Source of the DNA: Brevibacillus antibioticus
GTDB taxonomy: Bacteria; Bacillota; Bacilli; Brevibacillales; Brevibacillaceae
DNA length: 64,000 nt
Assembly (NCBI RefSeq): GCF_005217615.1
Contig: NZ_SZNK01000001.1
Coordinates: 6,102,727 to 6,166,726, forward strand
Direction: 5' to 3'
Below, in pieces: positions 16,785-25,925 of this stretch. A program made the translations under genes and the position numbers. The notes below the pieces were generated by a model. It did no database searches. It was given only the letters and a program-made list of their open reading frames with translations, and was not told the origin of the DNA. Each line of letters begins with the position of its first letter. The stretch's first letter is position 1.

Positions 16785-17476
16785 AGCACATTTTAATCAT
16801 TGAAGATGACACGGTGATCGCAGAGGTGCAAAAGGATTATTTGGAGGCAAACGGCTATTCGGTCGATGTCGCTACATCCGGCGATACGGGCTTGCAAAAG
16901 GCACTGCAAGAGGAGTATGACCTCCTAATTCTAGACCTGATGCTCCCGATCGTGGATGGCTTTGAAATCTGCAAGCAAGTCCGGAAAGCCAAAAATATTC
17001 CGATCCTGCTCGTCTCTGCGAAAAAGGAAGACATCGACAAGATCCGTGGACTGGGTCTGGGTGCCGATGATCATATCAGCAAGCCTTTTAGCTTGGGAGA
17101 ATTGATAGCGAGGGTAAAAGCCCATCTGGCCCGTTACGACCGCCTCGTCTCTGATTCTAAACCGCGTACGGCAACAGAGGAGATCAGGCTTCGTGGGATT
17201 CGCATCGACAAGCTGGCGAGGAGAGTTTACATCAATGGAAACGAAGTGGCGTTCACTTCCAAGGAATACGACCTTTTGCTCTTTTTGGTAACGCATCCCA
17301 ACTGGGTATTTAGTAAAACAGAGCTGTTTGAAAAAATTTGGGGTCTCGATTCGTATGGGGATATCGCGACGGTGACGGTGCATATCAGCAAGCTGCGGGA
17401 AAAAATAGAAAGTGATCCGGCTAAGCCACAATACATCGAGACGGTGTGGGGTGTCGGTTATCGCTTTTTACTATAA
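16781..17476 (+). CDS. OmpR-family response regulator
   Basis: 231 residues: receiver domain (IIEDD, phosphoacceptor Asp52 in LILDLMLP, conserved VSAKKEDIDK and the K of HISKPF) and a C-terminal winged helix (FTSKEYDLLLFLVTHPNWVFSKTELFEKIWG, TVHISKLREKIE, VWGVGYRFLL). It overlaps the kinase gene by ATGA, so the pair is translationally coupled. The three 11-base-spaced TTTAGA repeats before the operon are a good candidate for its autoregulatory site. Confidence 0.92.
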   Translation: MKHILIIEDDTVIAEVQKDYLEANGYSVDVATSGDTGLQKALQEEYDLLILDLMLPIVDGFEICKQVRKAKNIPILLVSAKKEDIDKIRGLGLGADDHISKPFSLGELIARVKAHLARYDRLVSDSKPRTATEEIRLRGIRIDKLARRVYINGNEVAFTSKEYDLLLFLVTHPNWVFSKTELFEKIWGLDSYGDIATVTVHISKLREKIESDPAKPQYIETVWGVGYRFLL

Positions 17477-17499
17477 GTAGGAGAAAAAAAGCGGCATAC

Positions 17500-17540
17500 A
17501 TAAACACTTGGGTATTTCGTACCAAGTGTTTATTCTGTTT
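17500..17540 (+). terminator. terminator after two-component operon
   Basis: ATAAACACTTGG (17500-17511) pairs with CCAAGTGTTTAT (17522-17533) around a ten-base loop; the T tract (TTCTGTTT) is imperfect. Confidence 0.6.
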
Positions 17541-17621
17541 ACCAAAAATCGACAAACTTAGGTAAAATAAATGGCAGATGTCGAATAATGTGAGTCATGC
17601 GAGCTAAGGGAGACACAGATC

Positions 17622-18617
17622 ATGGAGAGAAAAATCAAAATCCTCGGAACAGGGAAATACTTGCCCACTCGGCGAGTAACAGCGGCAGAACTAGAAGAAA
17701 AGCTGGGACTTGCGGCTGGATGGGTAGAGAAAAAGTCCGGGGTAAGCGTCAGGCATTTTGTGATGAACGAAACAGCAGCACAGATGGGAGCCATCGCTGC
17801 TAGGCGTGCTTTGGAAGCGGCGGGGCTTTCCCTTCACGATATCGATTGTATCGTATGTGCAAGCGGGACGGCACAGCAGGAAATCCCATGCACGGCTGCT
17901 TTGATTCAAGAAGAGCTTCAACTCAGCAAATCAGGTATTCCCTGCTTTGATATAAATGCGACATGCCTAAGCTTCGTCACTGCGCTGGATGTGATGTCGT
18001 GCCAGATGGCGGTTGGTATTTACGAGCGAGTCTTGATTATTTCATCGGAGATATCCTCCGTAGGTTTGAATTGGGAGCAAAAAGAGAGCTGCGTGCTGTT
18101 CGGAGATGGGGCTGCGGCTGTTGTCATCGGCAGGACGCCAGAAACAGAAAGCTCCCGCATCTTGGGTTCAAGCATGAAAACATACAGTGAAGGCGCGCAC
18201 TATTCCGAAATAAGGGGCGGCGGTACACTGATCCACCCGAGCCAATTTGCGCAAGGAAGAGAAGCAGACTTTGCATTTGATATGGACGGACGGAAAATTT
18301 TTCGCCTGACCTCGCAGTTGATTACCGGATTTGTGGATCGCTTGCTGTCCACAACCTCCGTAACCAAGGAGCAAATTCGTACAGTCATTCCTCATCAGGC
18401 CAGTGGGATGGCGATGCGGATCATGGCAGACAAGCTCGGATTTAGCGACCAGCAAATGGTGAACATTCTGGCAGAGCACGGCAATGTCATCGCAGCTTCG
18501 ATCCCGATGGCTCTGCATGAAGCGATTGGGCAAAATCGGGTACAGCGAGGAGATCACCTGTTGCTGCTGGGCACATCTGCCGGCTTGTCTCTCGGAGGAA
18601 TTGTGCTTGAATACTAA
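17622..18617 (+). CDS. 3-oxoacyl-ACP synthase III-like condensing enzyme
   Basis: 331-residue thiolase-fold condensing enzyme of the FabH/OleA group. The Cys-His-Asn triad is visible: Cys115 in INATCLSF, His258 in IPHQASG and Asn288 in HGNVIAASIP, and the C-terminal GTSAGLSLGGIVLEY matches the family. It joins an acyl starter to a second acyl thioester. As first gene of a six-gene cluster without fab genes, it is more likely a pathway-specific starter enzyme than housekeeping FabH. ATG 17622 follows a GGGAGAC site at a normal distance. The next gene overlaps its end by 11 bases. Confidence 0.88.
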   Translation: MERKIKILGTGKYLPTRRVTAAELEEKLGLAAGWVEKKSGVSVRHFVMNETAAQMGAIAARRALEAAGLSLHDIDCIVCASGTAQQEIPCTAALIQEELQLSKSGIPCFDINATCLSFVTALDVMSCQMAVGIYERVLIISSEISSVGLNWEQKESCVLFGDGAAAVVIGRTPETESSRILGSSMKTYSEGAHYSEIRGGGTLIHPSQFAQGREADFAFDMDGRKIFRLTSQLITGFVDRLLSTTSVTKEQIRTVIPHQASGMAMRIMADKLGFSDQQMVNILAEHGNVIAASIPMALHEAIGQNRVQRGDHLLLLGTSAGLSLGGIVLEY

Positions 18618-19782
18618 ACAATCAGTCTTGCTAACAGGAGGACGAGCTCCAGCTACGTTAGAGCTGGCGCGCTTGCTGGGTTCTGCGGGACATCGGGTCA
18701 TAGTAGCGGAGAGTGCGCGGCGACATGTATGCCAGCACTCTCGTTATGTAGAGCGCTCCTACCAAGTGCCTCCTCCCCGACAGCAGCCGGATGCTTATAT
18801 CGAAAAGCTGTGCGAAATCATGCAGCGTGAGCACATCGATCTGTTGATCCCGACTTGCGAGGAGATATTCTATGTCTCGCGTGGGCGGGATCGCTTGCTT
18901 GACTTTGGTGAAGTGCTTGTGGAAGGAATCGAGGTACTGCGTTCGTTGCATGATAAATGGCTTTTTGCCGAAATGGCGCGCGAGGTGGGAGCACTGGTCC
19001 CACAGACAGTACGCGTACAATCTCCTGCTCAATTGCGGGAGGCCATGCTGCAAGCAAGAGGACCTGTTGTGCTGAAGCCCGTCTATTCTCGCTTCGCCGC
19101 TCATGTACAAATCGTGGTAGACCCGTCCTCTGCGGCAGTGCAGTCCACGCTGCCCGAACCGACAGTCGGGCAACCATGGCTCGTCCAACAGTTTATAAAA
19201 GGGAAGCAGGTGTGCAGCTACGCGGTTGCTCAGGCTGGACAGCTCACCTTGTACGCCGATTACGAAACAACACATACAGCAGGGCAGGGTGCCTCGATTC
19301 ACTTCGCCTATTCAGACCATCCACAGGTAAGAGATTTTGTTAGTCGCTTCGTGCAACGGCATACGTTTCGTGGACAAATCGCATTTGATTTTATAGAGAA
19401 TGAGCAGGGAGAGCTATACGTGATCGAGTGTAATCCACGCCTGACAAGCGGTGTTCATTTGTTTACAGGACAGCAAGAGGCGGCTACTGCCTATTTTTCT
19501 GATCGGGGAAAAACCGTTGTTCCTGCTGGAAAACAAGCGAGTATGCTAGGGATGGCGATGCTGACATACGGTCTTGCCGGAATGACGAATGGCAAGAAGG
19601 CAAAGCGTTGGGTGAGCGACCTGCTTTCTGCAAGGGATGTACTGTTTAGGCGGGATGATCCACGGCCTTTTTTTGATCAGTTCTCCATGCTGGCAGACTT
19701 GGTTTGGCAGAGCTTTCGAACGGGAAAGAGCATGATCACTTGCAGTACGAGCGATATCGAATGGAACGGAGAAGAGGCGTAA
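18607..19782 (+). CDS. ATP-grasp ligase
   Basis: 391-residue ATP-grasp enzyme. An N-terminal pre-grasp domain (SVLLTGGRAPATLELARLLGSAGHRVIVAES) is followed by the grasp ATP-binding region (GPVVLKPVYSRFA, PWLVQQFIKGKQVCSYAV) and the metal-binding GQIAFDFIENEQGELYVIECNPRLTSGVH. It resembles carbamoyl-phosphate-synthase-like ligases that activate a carboxylate as acyl phosphate for amide or thioester formation. The start is TTG 18607, set by GGAGG (18594-18598) eight bases away and inside the synthase gene; longer frames have no ribosome site. It probably ligates a pathway acid to an amine, but the substrates are unknown. Confidence 0.82.
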   Translation: MNTKQSVLLTGGRAPATLELARLLGSAGHRVIVAESARRHVCQHSRYVERSYQVPPPRQQPDAYIEKLCEIMQREHIDLLIPTCEEIFYVSRGRDRLLDFGEVLVEGIEVLRSLHDKWLFAEMAREVGALVPQTVRVQSPAQLREAMLQARGPVVLKPVYSRFAAHVQIVVDPSSAAVQSTLPEPTVGQPWLVQQFIKGKQVCSYAVAQAGQLTLYADYETTHTAGQGASIHFAYSDHPQVRDFVSRFVQRHTFRGQIAFDFIENEQGELYVIECNPRLTSGVHLFTGQQEAATAYFSDRGKTVVPAGKQASMLGMAMLTYGLAGMTNGKKAKRWVSDLLSARDVLFRRDDPRPFFDQFSMLADLVWQSFRTGKSMITCSTSDIEWNGEEA

Positions 19783-19797
19783 GGACGTGAGGAAGAA

Positions 19798-20799
19798 ATG
19801 AACAAGCGAGTTCTAGTAACAGGGGCGACCGGGTTTCTCGGGCAGAAGCTGGCTACACGACTGCATGAAATGGGCTATGAGGTAACAGCGCAAGGACGAG
19901 ACGAGCGGATCGGTCGACAATTGCAGGATCGAGGCATTCGATTCCTTCGGGCAGACGTAAGAGACAGAGAAGCCATGGTGAAGGCTTGCCGGAATCAGGA
20001 CATCGTGCATCACGCGGCTGCCTTTTCCTCTCCGTGGGGAACGTATCGTGACATGTACGAGACGAATGTGACAGGAACCATTCATGTCATCGAGGGCTGC
20101 AAGCAACACAGCATAGAGCGTCTAGTCCATGTATCGACGCCGAGTATTTATTTTGCTTTTAACGACAAACTGGGAATCCGCGAAGATGAGCCGATGCCCG
20201 TACTATTTGCCAATACATACGCACAGACCAAGTATCAGGCGGAGCTGGAAGTCGACAAGGCGTTTCTTGCAGGGCTACCTACGATCGCGATTCGTCCTCG
20301 GGCCTTGTTTGGCCCAGGGGACAATGCCATCCTTCCCAGATTGATCCGCGCCAATGAAAAGAAATTCGTTCCGCTGATTAACGGAGGCAAGGCGATCATT
20401 GATTTGACCTATGTGGAAAATGTCGTGGACGCGCTGATCTTGTGCATGGACTCCCCAGCGCACACATTGGGACAGGCTTACAACATTACAAATGGGGAGC
20501 CAGTGACGATGATCGAGGTGTTGTCAGATGTGTTTCGACGCTTGGGGGTTCCGCTGAAAACGCGTGAGCTACCATATTGGAAGGCGTACGCCGCAGCTTG
20601 GGTGCTAGAGACACTCTCCAAGACCGTTTTGGGCTATCGCGAGCCGGTTTTGACGCGTTACTCAGTCGGTGTGCTCGCCAAATCACAAACCTTGGATATC
20701 TCAAAGGCGAAGCGCGATCTGGGCTATGAACCGAGGGTGAGCATTGCCCAAGGTATCGAGACGTTTACAGAATGGTGGAGGACGCAGGATGGACGTTAA
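19798..20799 (+). CDS. NAD(P)-dependent epimerase/3-beta-HSD-like reductase (OleD-like)
   Basis: 333-residue extended short-chain dehydrogenase. GATGFLGQ is the nucleotide-binding loop, and YAQTKYQAE carries the catalytic Tyr and Lys. HVSTPSIYF and AIRPRALFGPGDNAILPRLI match the 3-beta-hydroxysteroid dehydrogenase/OleD group, which reduces 2-alkyl-3-ketoacids made by OleA-type synthases. With the KAS III-like gene two positions upstream it may reduce the condensation product. ATG 19798 follows GAGGAAGAA. The next gene starts 11 bases before its stop. Confidence 0.85.
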   Translation: MNKRVLVTGATGFLGQKLATRLHEMGYEVTAQGRDERIGRQLQDRGIRFLRADVRDREAMVKACRNQDIVHHAAAFSSPWGTYRDMYETNVTGTIHVIEGCKQHSIERLVHVSTPSIYFAFNDKLGIREDEPMPVLFANTYAQTKYQAELEVDKAFLAGLPTIAIRPRALFGPGDNAILPRLIRANEKKFVPLINGGKAIIDLTYVENVVDALILCMDSPAHTLGQAYNITNGEPVTMIEVLSDVFRRLGVPLKTRELPYWKAYAAAWVLETLSKTVLGYREPVLTRYSVGVLAKSQTLDISKAKRDLGYEPRVSIAQGIETFTEWWRTQDGR

Positions 20800-21640
20800 A
20801 CTGACGCTGATGGACACGGGTTACTGCCAGCAGCTCGAGATGTTTTCACGAAAAGGCGGGCGGCTGAAAAAAATCCCGTTTCACGCCATCGCAGGGCTTA
20901 TAGAGCATCCCGTCCACGGCTTGCTGCTCTTTGATACGGGCTATTCGCAGCGCTTTTTTGAAGCCACGAGCAATCTTCCTTACTCGCTGTACGGCAAAAT
21001 AACGCCCGTATTCTCGGAGGCACATGAGAGTATTTCTGAACAGCTCGCAGCACGCGGAATCAAAACGACAGACATAGCGGGAATTCTCATTTCTCATTTT
21101 CATGCCGATCATATCGGCGGTTTACGTGATTTTCCACATGCGCGACTATACTGCTTCGAGCGTGCATACAACCACGTAAAGGGCAAGACGGGGTGGGAGG
21201 CGCTACGGGAGGCGTACTTGCCTGATTTGATGCCGGATGATTTCGAAGAACGGGTGACTTTCATTGATCGAGAAAGGCTTGTGGCATTGCCCGAAGCTTA
21301 CGCGCCATACACCGAAGGCTATGATTTATTTGCGGATCAGAGTCTGTACATCGTCGATTTGAATGGACATGCAATCGGGCAGTTTGGTGTGCTCCTGCGC
21401 GATCGGGATCATGGAGATGTATTTTTGTGCGCCGATGCCGCTTGGTCGAGTGAAGCCTATCGCAGCAACCTGCTGCCTCATCCACTGGCTAGGTTGATCA
21501 TGGCGGATCGACAGGCGTATCGTGAGCATTTGCACAAGCTGCATGTGCTATTTCGCCAACGTCCCGACATGAAAATCATGCCGACACACTGCGGGGAAGT
21601 CTGGCAGGCCAGCAGAGGAGCGTTCACATGGAGATCATGA
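20789..21640 (+). CDS. MBL-fold hydrolase of the biosynthetic cluster
   Basis: 283 residues. The metal motif SHFHADHIGGL (HxHxDH), further ligands in FLCADAAW and the final MPTHCGEVW (His) place it among quorum-lactonase-like/N-acyl hydrolases of the metallo-beta-lactamase fold. It could hydrolyse a lactone or thioester intermediate. The start is ATG 20789, seven bases after GGAGG (20777-20781) and inside the reductase gene, giving translational coupling. The following gene overlaps its end by 13 bases. Confidence 0.82.
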   Translation: MDVKLTLMDTGYCQQLEMFSRKGGRLKKIPFHAIAGLIEHPVHGLLLFDTGYSQRFFEATSNLPYSLYGKITPVFSEAHESISEQLAARGIKTTDIAGILISHFHADHIGGLRDFPHARLYCFERAYNHVKGKTGWEALREAYLPDLMPDDFEERVTFIDRERLVALPEAYAPYTEGYDLFADQSLYIVDLNGHAIGQFGVLLRDRDHGDVFLCADAAWSSEAYRSNLLPHPLARLIMADRQAYREHLHKLHVLFRQRPDMKIMPTHCGEVWQASRGAFTWRS

Positions 21641-22962
21641 CGCTCTTGAAGCAGTATGTAAAAACGAAGTGGCTTGCCCGTCGTTTTTCCTCGCGTGAGC
21701 AGCTGGTGAAATGGCAAGAAGCGCAGGTCAGAGCGATGTTGACTCGCATTTTGCCAGCCTCTCCTTTTTATCGAAAAAGACTGGGAACGCCAGAACAATG
21801 GAGACAGATGGAGCCGATTGATAAAAAGCGCATGATGGACCATTTTGACGAGCTGAATACGTGCGGGATCAAGAAGGAAGAAGCATTTGCGATTGCAAGG
21901 AAAGCAGAAACAACACGCGATTTCACTCCTCAATTAAACGGCGTGACCGTAGGCTTATCTTCAGGGACATCTGGCAATCGCGGGCTGTTTCTCGTGGGAC
22001 CGCAGGAGCAGGCGAGATGGGCAGGGGTGATTTTGGCGAAAGCACTGCCTGGTCAGCTATGGTCGACGCAGCGGATTGCTTTTTTCTTGCGAGCGAATAG
22101 CAACCTGTATACGGCGGTCGACCGGCGTCGCATTCAATTCTCGTTCTTCGATCTGCAAATCCCGCTCGATCAGCACCTTGATCACCTGAATCAGTATCAG
22201 CCGACGGTGTTGGTTGCGCCCGCCTCGATGTTGAGAATGCTCGCGACTGCCCAGCATCGGGGGAAATTGCGGATATCTCCGATCAAGGTGATCTCGGTGG
22301 CGGAAGTGTTGGACCCGTTGGATCAAACGTACATCGCAGAAGTGTTCGGGCAGCTCGTGCATCAAATTTATCAATGCACAGAAGGACTGCTTGCGGTGAG
22401 CTGCTCACACGGGACCTTGCATATCAATGAAGATCTCGTGGTAGTGGAAAAGGAGTATCTTGATGAGCAAAAGGAGCGATTTTTTCCGATCATTACAGAC
22501 TTTTCCCGTACGACACAGCCGATTATTCGTTATCGTTTGAACGACATTTTGACGGAAAAACGTACACCATGTCCGTGCGGCTCGGTGTTTATGGCGCTAG
22601 AATCGATTGAGGGCAGGGCAGATGATTTGTTTGTTTTTCGTCATGAAAATGAAGCTCGATGGGTATCGGTCTTTCCTGATTTCATCCGTCGTGCTGTCAT
22701 TACCTCGTCTGATGAGATAGAAGAGTATACAGTACGGCAGCTAAGCTACGAGCAAGTCGAGGTAGCACTGCTCATGAAGGATGGGGAAGGACCGTCGATG
22801 CGAGAGCAGGAGCGAGTACGCCAAAGTCTTGAGCAAGTCATTGCCGATCAGCAAGGACAATTACCTGCGATTGAGTTTGCGCCGTACGAATTGAATCTCG
22901 GTACGAAAAAATTGCGGCGGGTAGAGAGGATGTTTGTTCAAGGTGAGCAGGCCATTGATTGA
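21628..22962 (+). CDS. F390-synthetase-like adenylate-forming enzyme
   Basis: 444-residue adenylating enzyme of the CoF/PaaK-related group. TVGLSSGTSGNRGLFLVG is the nucleotide-binding loop (Ser/Gly-rich), QIYQCTEGLLAVSC and IIRYRLNDILTEK carry the conserved Glu and the Arg-Asp pair, and CPCGSVFMALESIEGRADDLF is the Cys-containing hinge segment typical of F390-synthetase homologues. These enzymes activate a carboxylate as acyl-AMP. In Bacilli this subgroup has no proven role, because F420 is usually absent. ATG 21628 lies inside the upstream gene, 13 bases of overlap, with GAGGAGCG upstream. Confidence 0.82.
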   Translation: MEIMTLLKQYVKTKWLARRFSSREQLVKWQEAQVRAMLTRILPASPFYRKRLGTPEQWRQMEPIDKKRMMDHFDELNTCGIKKEEAFAIARKAETTRDFTPQLNGVTVGLSSGTSGNRGLFLVGPQEQARWAGVILAKALPGQLWSTQRIAFFLRANSNLYTAVDRRRIQFSFFDLQIPLDQHLDHLNQYQPTVLVAPASMLRMLATAQHRGKLRISPIKVISVAEVLDPLDQTYIAEVFGQLVHQIYQCTEGLLAVSCSHGTLHINEDLVVVEKEYLDEQKERFFPIITDFSRTTQPIIRYRLNDILTEKRTPCPCGSVFMALESIEGRADDLFVFRHENEARWVSVFPDFIRRAVITSSDEIEEYTVRQLSYEQVEVALLMKDGEGPSMREQERVRQSLEQVIADQQGQLPAIEFAPYELNLGTKKLRRVERMFVQGEQAID

Positions 22963-24100
22963 ATGGTATGAAGGGAGCTCGGCGGGGCAAATCCCTTGGG
23001 AACAGGTGCAGGATGCCGACTACGTCAAAAGCTATTTGTTGCCCATGATGACGGAACAACCATCCCGCTATGTGCAAAATGTACAGACGCGGATGCATGC
23101 ACTCCGTGTAGGCGATCGGATCATGCCCGTAACGGTGAACGAAGCCGAGTACGATAATTCGTATGTCAGTTCGGTGTTTACCCATTATGTGACGTATGCG
23201 AAGGAAGAGCTAGGTATGCTCGATTCAGGGGTATTGAGGCGGGTATTGTCGACTGTACTCACAGGGCTTGGACGCTGGATGAAAAAAAGCCAATGTAACC
23301 AAATGGTCATCGTCAACAACTGGCTGTTATCGACGAATCTGTATTATGATGTGCGTGCAGAGGAAGTGAAGGACATCACAGAAAACTTCATCCAAAAGTT
23401 CCCGGGTCATATCATCGCGTTTCGATCTGTTTGTCGCAGGCTATATCCGGATTTCCACAAGGGACTCGTAGAGAAGGGCTATCTCATGGTCCCTAGTCGC
23501 TACGTCTATCTTTTTCACCCCGATTGGCCAGCGCAGGGCAAGTGGCGGGTCCGCAACACGCTCAGTCGCGATCGGAAAATGCTTGCCAAATCCGGCTATC
23601 GCATCCTGCGTCATGAGGAGCTGGGAGAACAGCATGTCGAGCAAATCGTTGCCCTATACAACGCGCTGTATCTGGATAAATACTCCCGGCATAATCCGCA
23701 ATTTTCGGTGGAGTTCGTACGGCTGGCGATGCAAAAGAGGACATTGACCCTCATCGGCTTGGAAAAAGACGGACAGCTGGACGGCATTCTTGGCTATTTT
23801 GAGCGAAATGGTGTGATGACGACACCGCTATTCGGTTATGATACGGCGCTCCCCAAAGAGACCGGGCTGTATCGGATGCTGTCGTGCCTCTTGGTACAAG
23901 AAGCAGAGAGCAAGGGCATCCTGCTCCATCAAAGTGCGGGTGTAGGTGCATTCAAAGCGGACAGGGGAGCCGAGGGGGAACCGGAATATACAGCGGTGTA
24001 TGTCAAGCATTTGCCGTTTTATCGTCAAACAGTCTGGAAGGTGCTCGCTGTTTTGCTGAATCAAATCGGGATCAAGATGGTGGAGAAGTACCGACTGTAA
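22934..24100 (+). CDS. GNAT/FemAB-like acyltransferase
   Basis: 388 residues in the acyl-CoA N-acyltransferase superfamily. The C-terminal half (WRVRNTLSRDRKMLAKSGYRILRHEELGEQ, then LTLIGLEKDGQLDGILGYFERNGVMTTPLFGYD and GLYRMLSCLLVQEAESKGILLHQSAGVGAFKADRG) has the layout of a GNAT/FemX-like fold transferring an acyl or aminoacyl group. It closes the six-gene cluster and overlaps the adenylating enzyme by 29 bases. Start is uncertain: TTG 22934 (GAGAGG five bases away) or GTG 22943. Substrate unknown. Confidence 0.75.
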   Translation: MFKVSRPLIEWYEGSSAGQIPWEQVQDADYVKSYLLPMMTEQPSRYVQNVQTRMHALRVGDRIMPVTVNEAEYDNSYVSSVFTHYVTYAKEELGMLDSGVLRRVLSTVLTGLGRWMKKSQCNQMVIVNNWLLSTNLYYDVRAEEVKDITENFIQKFPGHIIAFRSVCRRLYPDFHKGLVEKGYLMVPSRYVYLFHPDWPAQGKWRVRNTLSRDRKMLAKSGYRILRHEELGEQHVEQIVALYNALYLDKYSRHNPQFSVEFVRLAMQKRTLTLIGLEKDGQLDGILGYFERNGVMTTPLFGYDTALPKETGLYRMLSCLLVQEAESKGILLHQSAGVGAFKADRGAEGEPEYTAVYVKHLPFYRQTVWKVLAVLLNQIGIKMVEKYRL

Positions 24101-24194
24101 ACATTGGCACACTTCGACCCTCATCGAACTAACCGTCAGGTACACTACATGTAAGAAGAAACAAGTAGCTTGCCTGAAACGGGGGAACAACGCC

Positions 24195-25082
24195 ATGAAT
24201 CGAATTTTGTTCGGGATACTTGTCGTCGTGACGACATCATTGATGGGTTCGTCTTTTGCGGTAGGAAAGATTGGATTGGCCTATTTTTCACCATTGCTGC
24301 TGGTAGGACTGCGTTTTACGCTGGCAGGACTGATCATGGGAGCGTGGGTATGGAAAAAGCCGCTCCCGAAGTCGGCGGGTGACTGGGGGAAGCTGTGTTT
24401 GATCGGATTTTTGCAGACAGCCGCCGTCATGGGGTGTATCTTTTTGAGTCTGCGTACAATTACAGCGGGTGAATCCTCGATCCTGACGTTTATGAACCCA
24501 CTGCTCGTGGTCATATGGGGAACGGTCTTTCTAGGCATATCCTATCGGCTGCCACAATGGATGGGGGTTCTGATTGGACTGGTTGGGGTATTCATCACGC
24601 TTGGCTTCCATCTGCAATGGGAAACGGGAACGCTGTTTGGCATCGGGTCCGCCCTTGCGTGGTCAATGGCCACGATCCTCGTCAAAAAGTGGGGAGTCCG
24701 CTTCCATGTGTGGGTGATGACTGCCTATCAAATGTTGTTCGGAGGAATTCTTCTCCTCGTGATGGGGTTCACGCTGGAAACGCCGAAGCTGATTGTGACA
24801 CCGACCGCTGTGTTTGTCGTCCTATGGCTCGCGATCATGGCTTCCATTGTGCAGTTTGCGACGTGGTTTTACTTGCTGAATCACGGAGATCCGGGCAGGA
24901 CGAGTGCTTTTTTGTTCCTCGCTCCGTTCTTTGGTGTTTTGTCGGGGTGGGTGTTGCTCGGTGAGGTCGTGCAATGGCATGTGTATGTGGGAGGGTTGTT
25001 GATTTTCGCAGGGATTTTTCTCGTAAATTGGACGTTTGCCCCACGGAGGCAAGTACGTGAGAAAGCACAGCTGGCAGAGTAG
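24195..25082 (+). CDS. EamA-family (DMT superfamily) transporter
   Basis: 295-residue integral membrane protein with ten hydrophobic segments in two EamA halves: SLMGSSFAVGKIGLAYFSPLLLVGLRFTLAG and the second half ending VYVGGLLIFAGIFLVNW. It exports an unknown small molecule or metabolite. It lies 94 bases after the six-gene cluster on the same strand but a likely separate unit. Start ATG 24195 has GGGGGAACA upstream. Its stop abuts the stop of the convergent ArsR-type gene, and the shared hairpin at 25064 straddles both. Confidence 0.85.
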   Translation: MNRILFGILVVVTTSLMGSSFAVGKIGLAYFSPLLLVGLRFTLAGLIMGAWVWKKPLPKSAGDWGKLCLIGFLQTAAVMGCIFLSLRTITAGESSILTFMNPLLVVIWGTVFLGISYRLPQWMGVLIGLVGVFITLGFHLQWETGTLFGIGSALAWSMATILVKKWGVRFHVWVMTAYQMLFGGILLLVMGFTLETPKLIVTPTAVFVVLWLAIMASIVQFATWFYLLNHGDPGRTSAFLFLAPFFGVLSGWVLLGEVVQWHVYVGGLLIFAGIFLVNWTFAPRRQVREKAQLAE

Positions 25083-25097
25083 CTAGCTGTGCTTTTT
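25064..25097. terminator. bidirectional terminator spanning two convergent stop codons
   Basis: AGCACAGCT (25064-25072) pairs with AGCTGTGCT (25085-25093), followed by T25093-25097. The stem lies in the last codons of the transporter and regulator genes, and the loop and right arm contain the two stops (25080-25085). Confidence 0.65.
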
Positions 25098-25790
25098 GCA
25101 TTCATCCACATGCAGTCCGAACTCGGTCATAAATCCTGAGCTACCCAAAGGTGTGACACGGACTGCTCTCCCTCCTGGCACTCGCTCGATCCAGCCAAGC
25201 TCAAAAAATCGGTTGGTGAGTGAGGCTCCGAGGCTGCCTGCCAAGTGGTGGCGACGCTCACTCCAATCCAAACACGGACGGGCAAAGCGACGTCTGCTCT
25301 TTGGCTTGACCACAAGGTCTACGCCGAGTGATTGTAGCTTGGTTTTCCCCGCTTCACTGAGCACGTAGTCTTGATCAGACGCCTCGATCAACTGCACCTC
25401 CAGCATTTTCTGCGTCAGGGCAACGCCTACTTCACCAGCGAGATGGTCGTAGCAGGTACGCGCATAGCGGATGGCTCGTAATTGGTCAGACTCGCGCAAG
25501 GAACGAACCGGCTTAGGTGCAGCGATCGTCATTAACGATTCCAGAGCATGGGCGACATCAGGGCTGGCTAGGCGATAGTAGCGATGTCGACCGTGTGACT
25601 CGCTGACCAAAAGACCGCCTTCCACCAGCTTTGCCAAATGCGTGCTTGCCGTTTGGGGGGTGACTTTTGCGTTTCGGGCGAGTTCACTGGCAGGGAGTGC
25701 TTTGCCGTTCATCAGGCTGACGAGGATGGAGACGCGAGATGGTTCTCCTATGAGGGACGCGACCTCTATAATATTGGGGCTCGTACTCAT
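25083..25790 (-). CDS. ArsR-type winged-helix regulator
   Basis: 235 residues. The N-terminal winged helix (IIEVASLIGEPSRVSILVSLMNGKALPASELARNAKVTPQTASTHLAKL, then LLVSESHGRHRYYRLASPDVAHALESL) is ArsR-like without the CXC metal motif. The C-terminal half is a separate domain (RYARTCYDHLAGEVGVALTQKML and CLDWSERRHHLAGSLGASLTNRF). Start ATG 25790 is chosen because GGAGGAGGT lies nine bases upstream; longer frames to 25832 are unlikely. It is divergent from the DJ-1/PfpI gene, which is its most likely target together with itself. Confidence 0.8.
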   Translation of the reverse strand: MSTSPNIIEVASLIGEPSRVSILVSLMNGKALPASELARNAKVTPQTASTHLAKLVEGGLLVSESHGRHRYYRLASPDVAHALESLMTIAAPKPVRSLRESDQLRAIRYARTCYDHLAGEVGVALTQKMLEVQLIEASDQDYVLSEAGKTKLQSLGVDLVVKPKSRRRFARPCLDWSERRHHLAGSLGASLTNRFFELGWIERVPGGRAVRVTPLGSSGFMTEFGLHVDECKKHS

Positions 25791-25925
25791 CAGACAGTGG
25801 ACCTCCTCCATCATTTTTCTCTTCTTATCCATGACTCTAGCAGATTCTTACAGCGAAAAAAACAAGAGATATTCCACAAATAGTTGTTGTAAAATATATC
25901 CAAACGACGAATAGGGGAGATCCAC

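Noticed and set aside
17622..22962. Reading the cluster as a classic oleABCD olefin pathway
   Set aside because: The hydrolase is MBL-fold, not alpha/beta OleB, the adenylating enzyme is F390-synthetase-like, not OleC, and ATP-grasp and GNAT genes are extra.
24105..24122. TTGGCAC resembling a sigma-54 -24 element before the EamA gene
   Set aside because: The position ten bases after GG has CC, not the required GC, so there is no -12 element.
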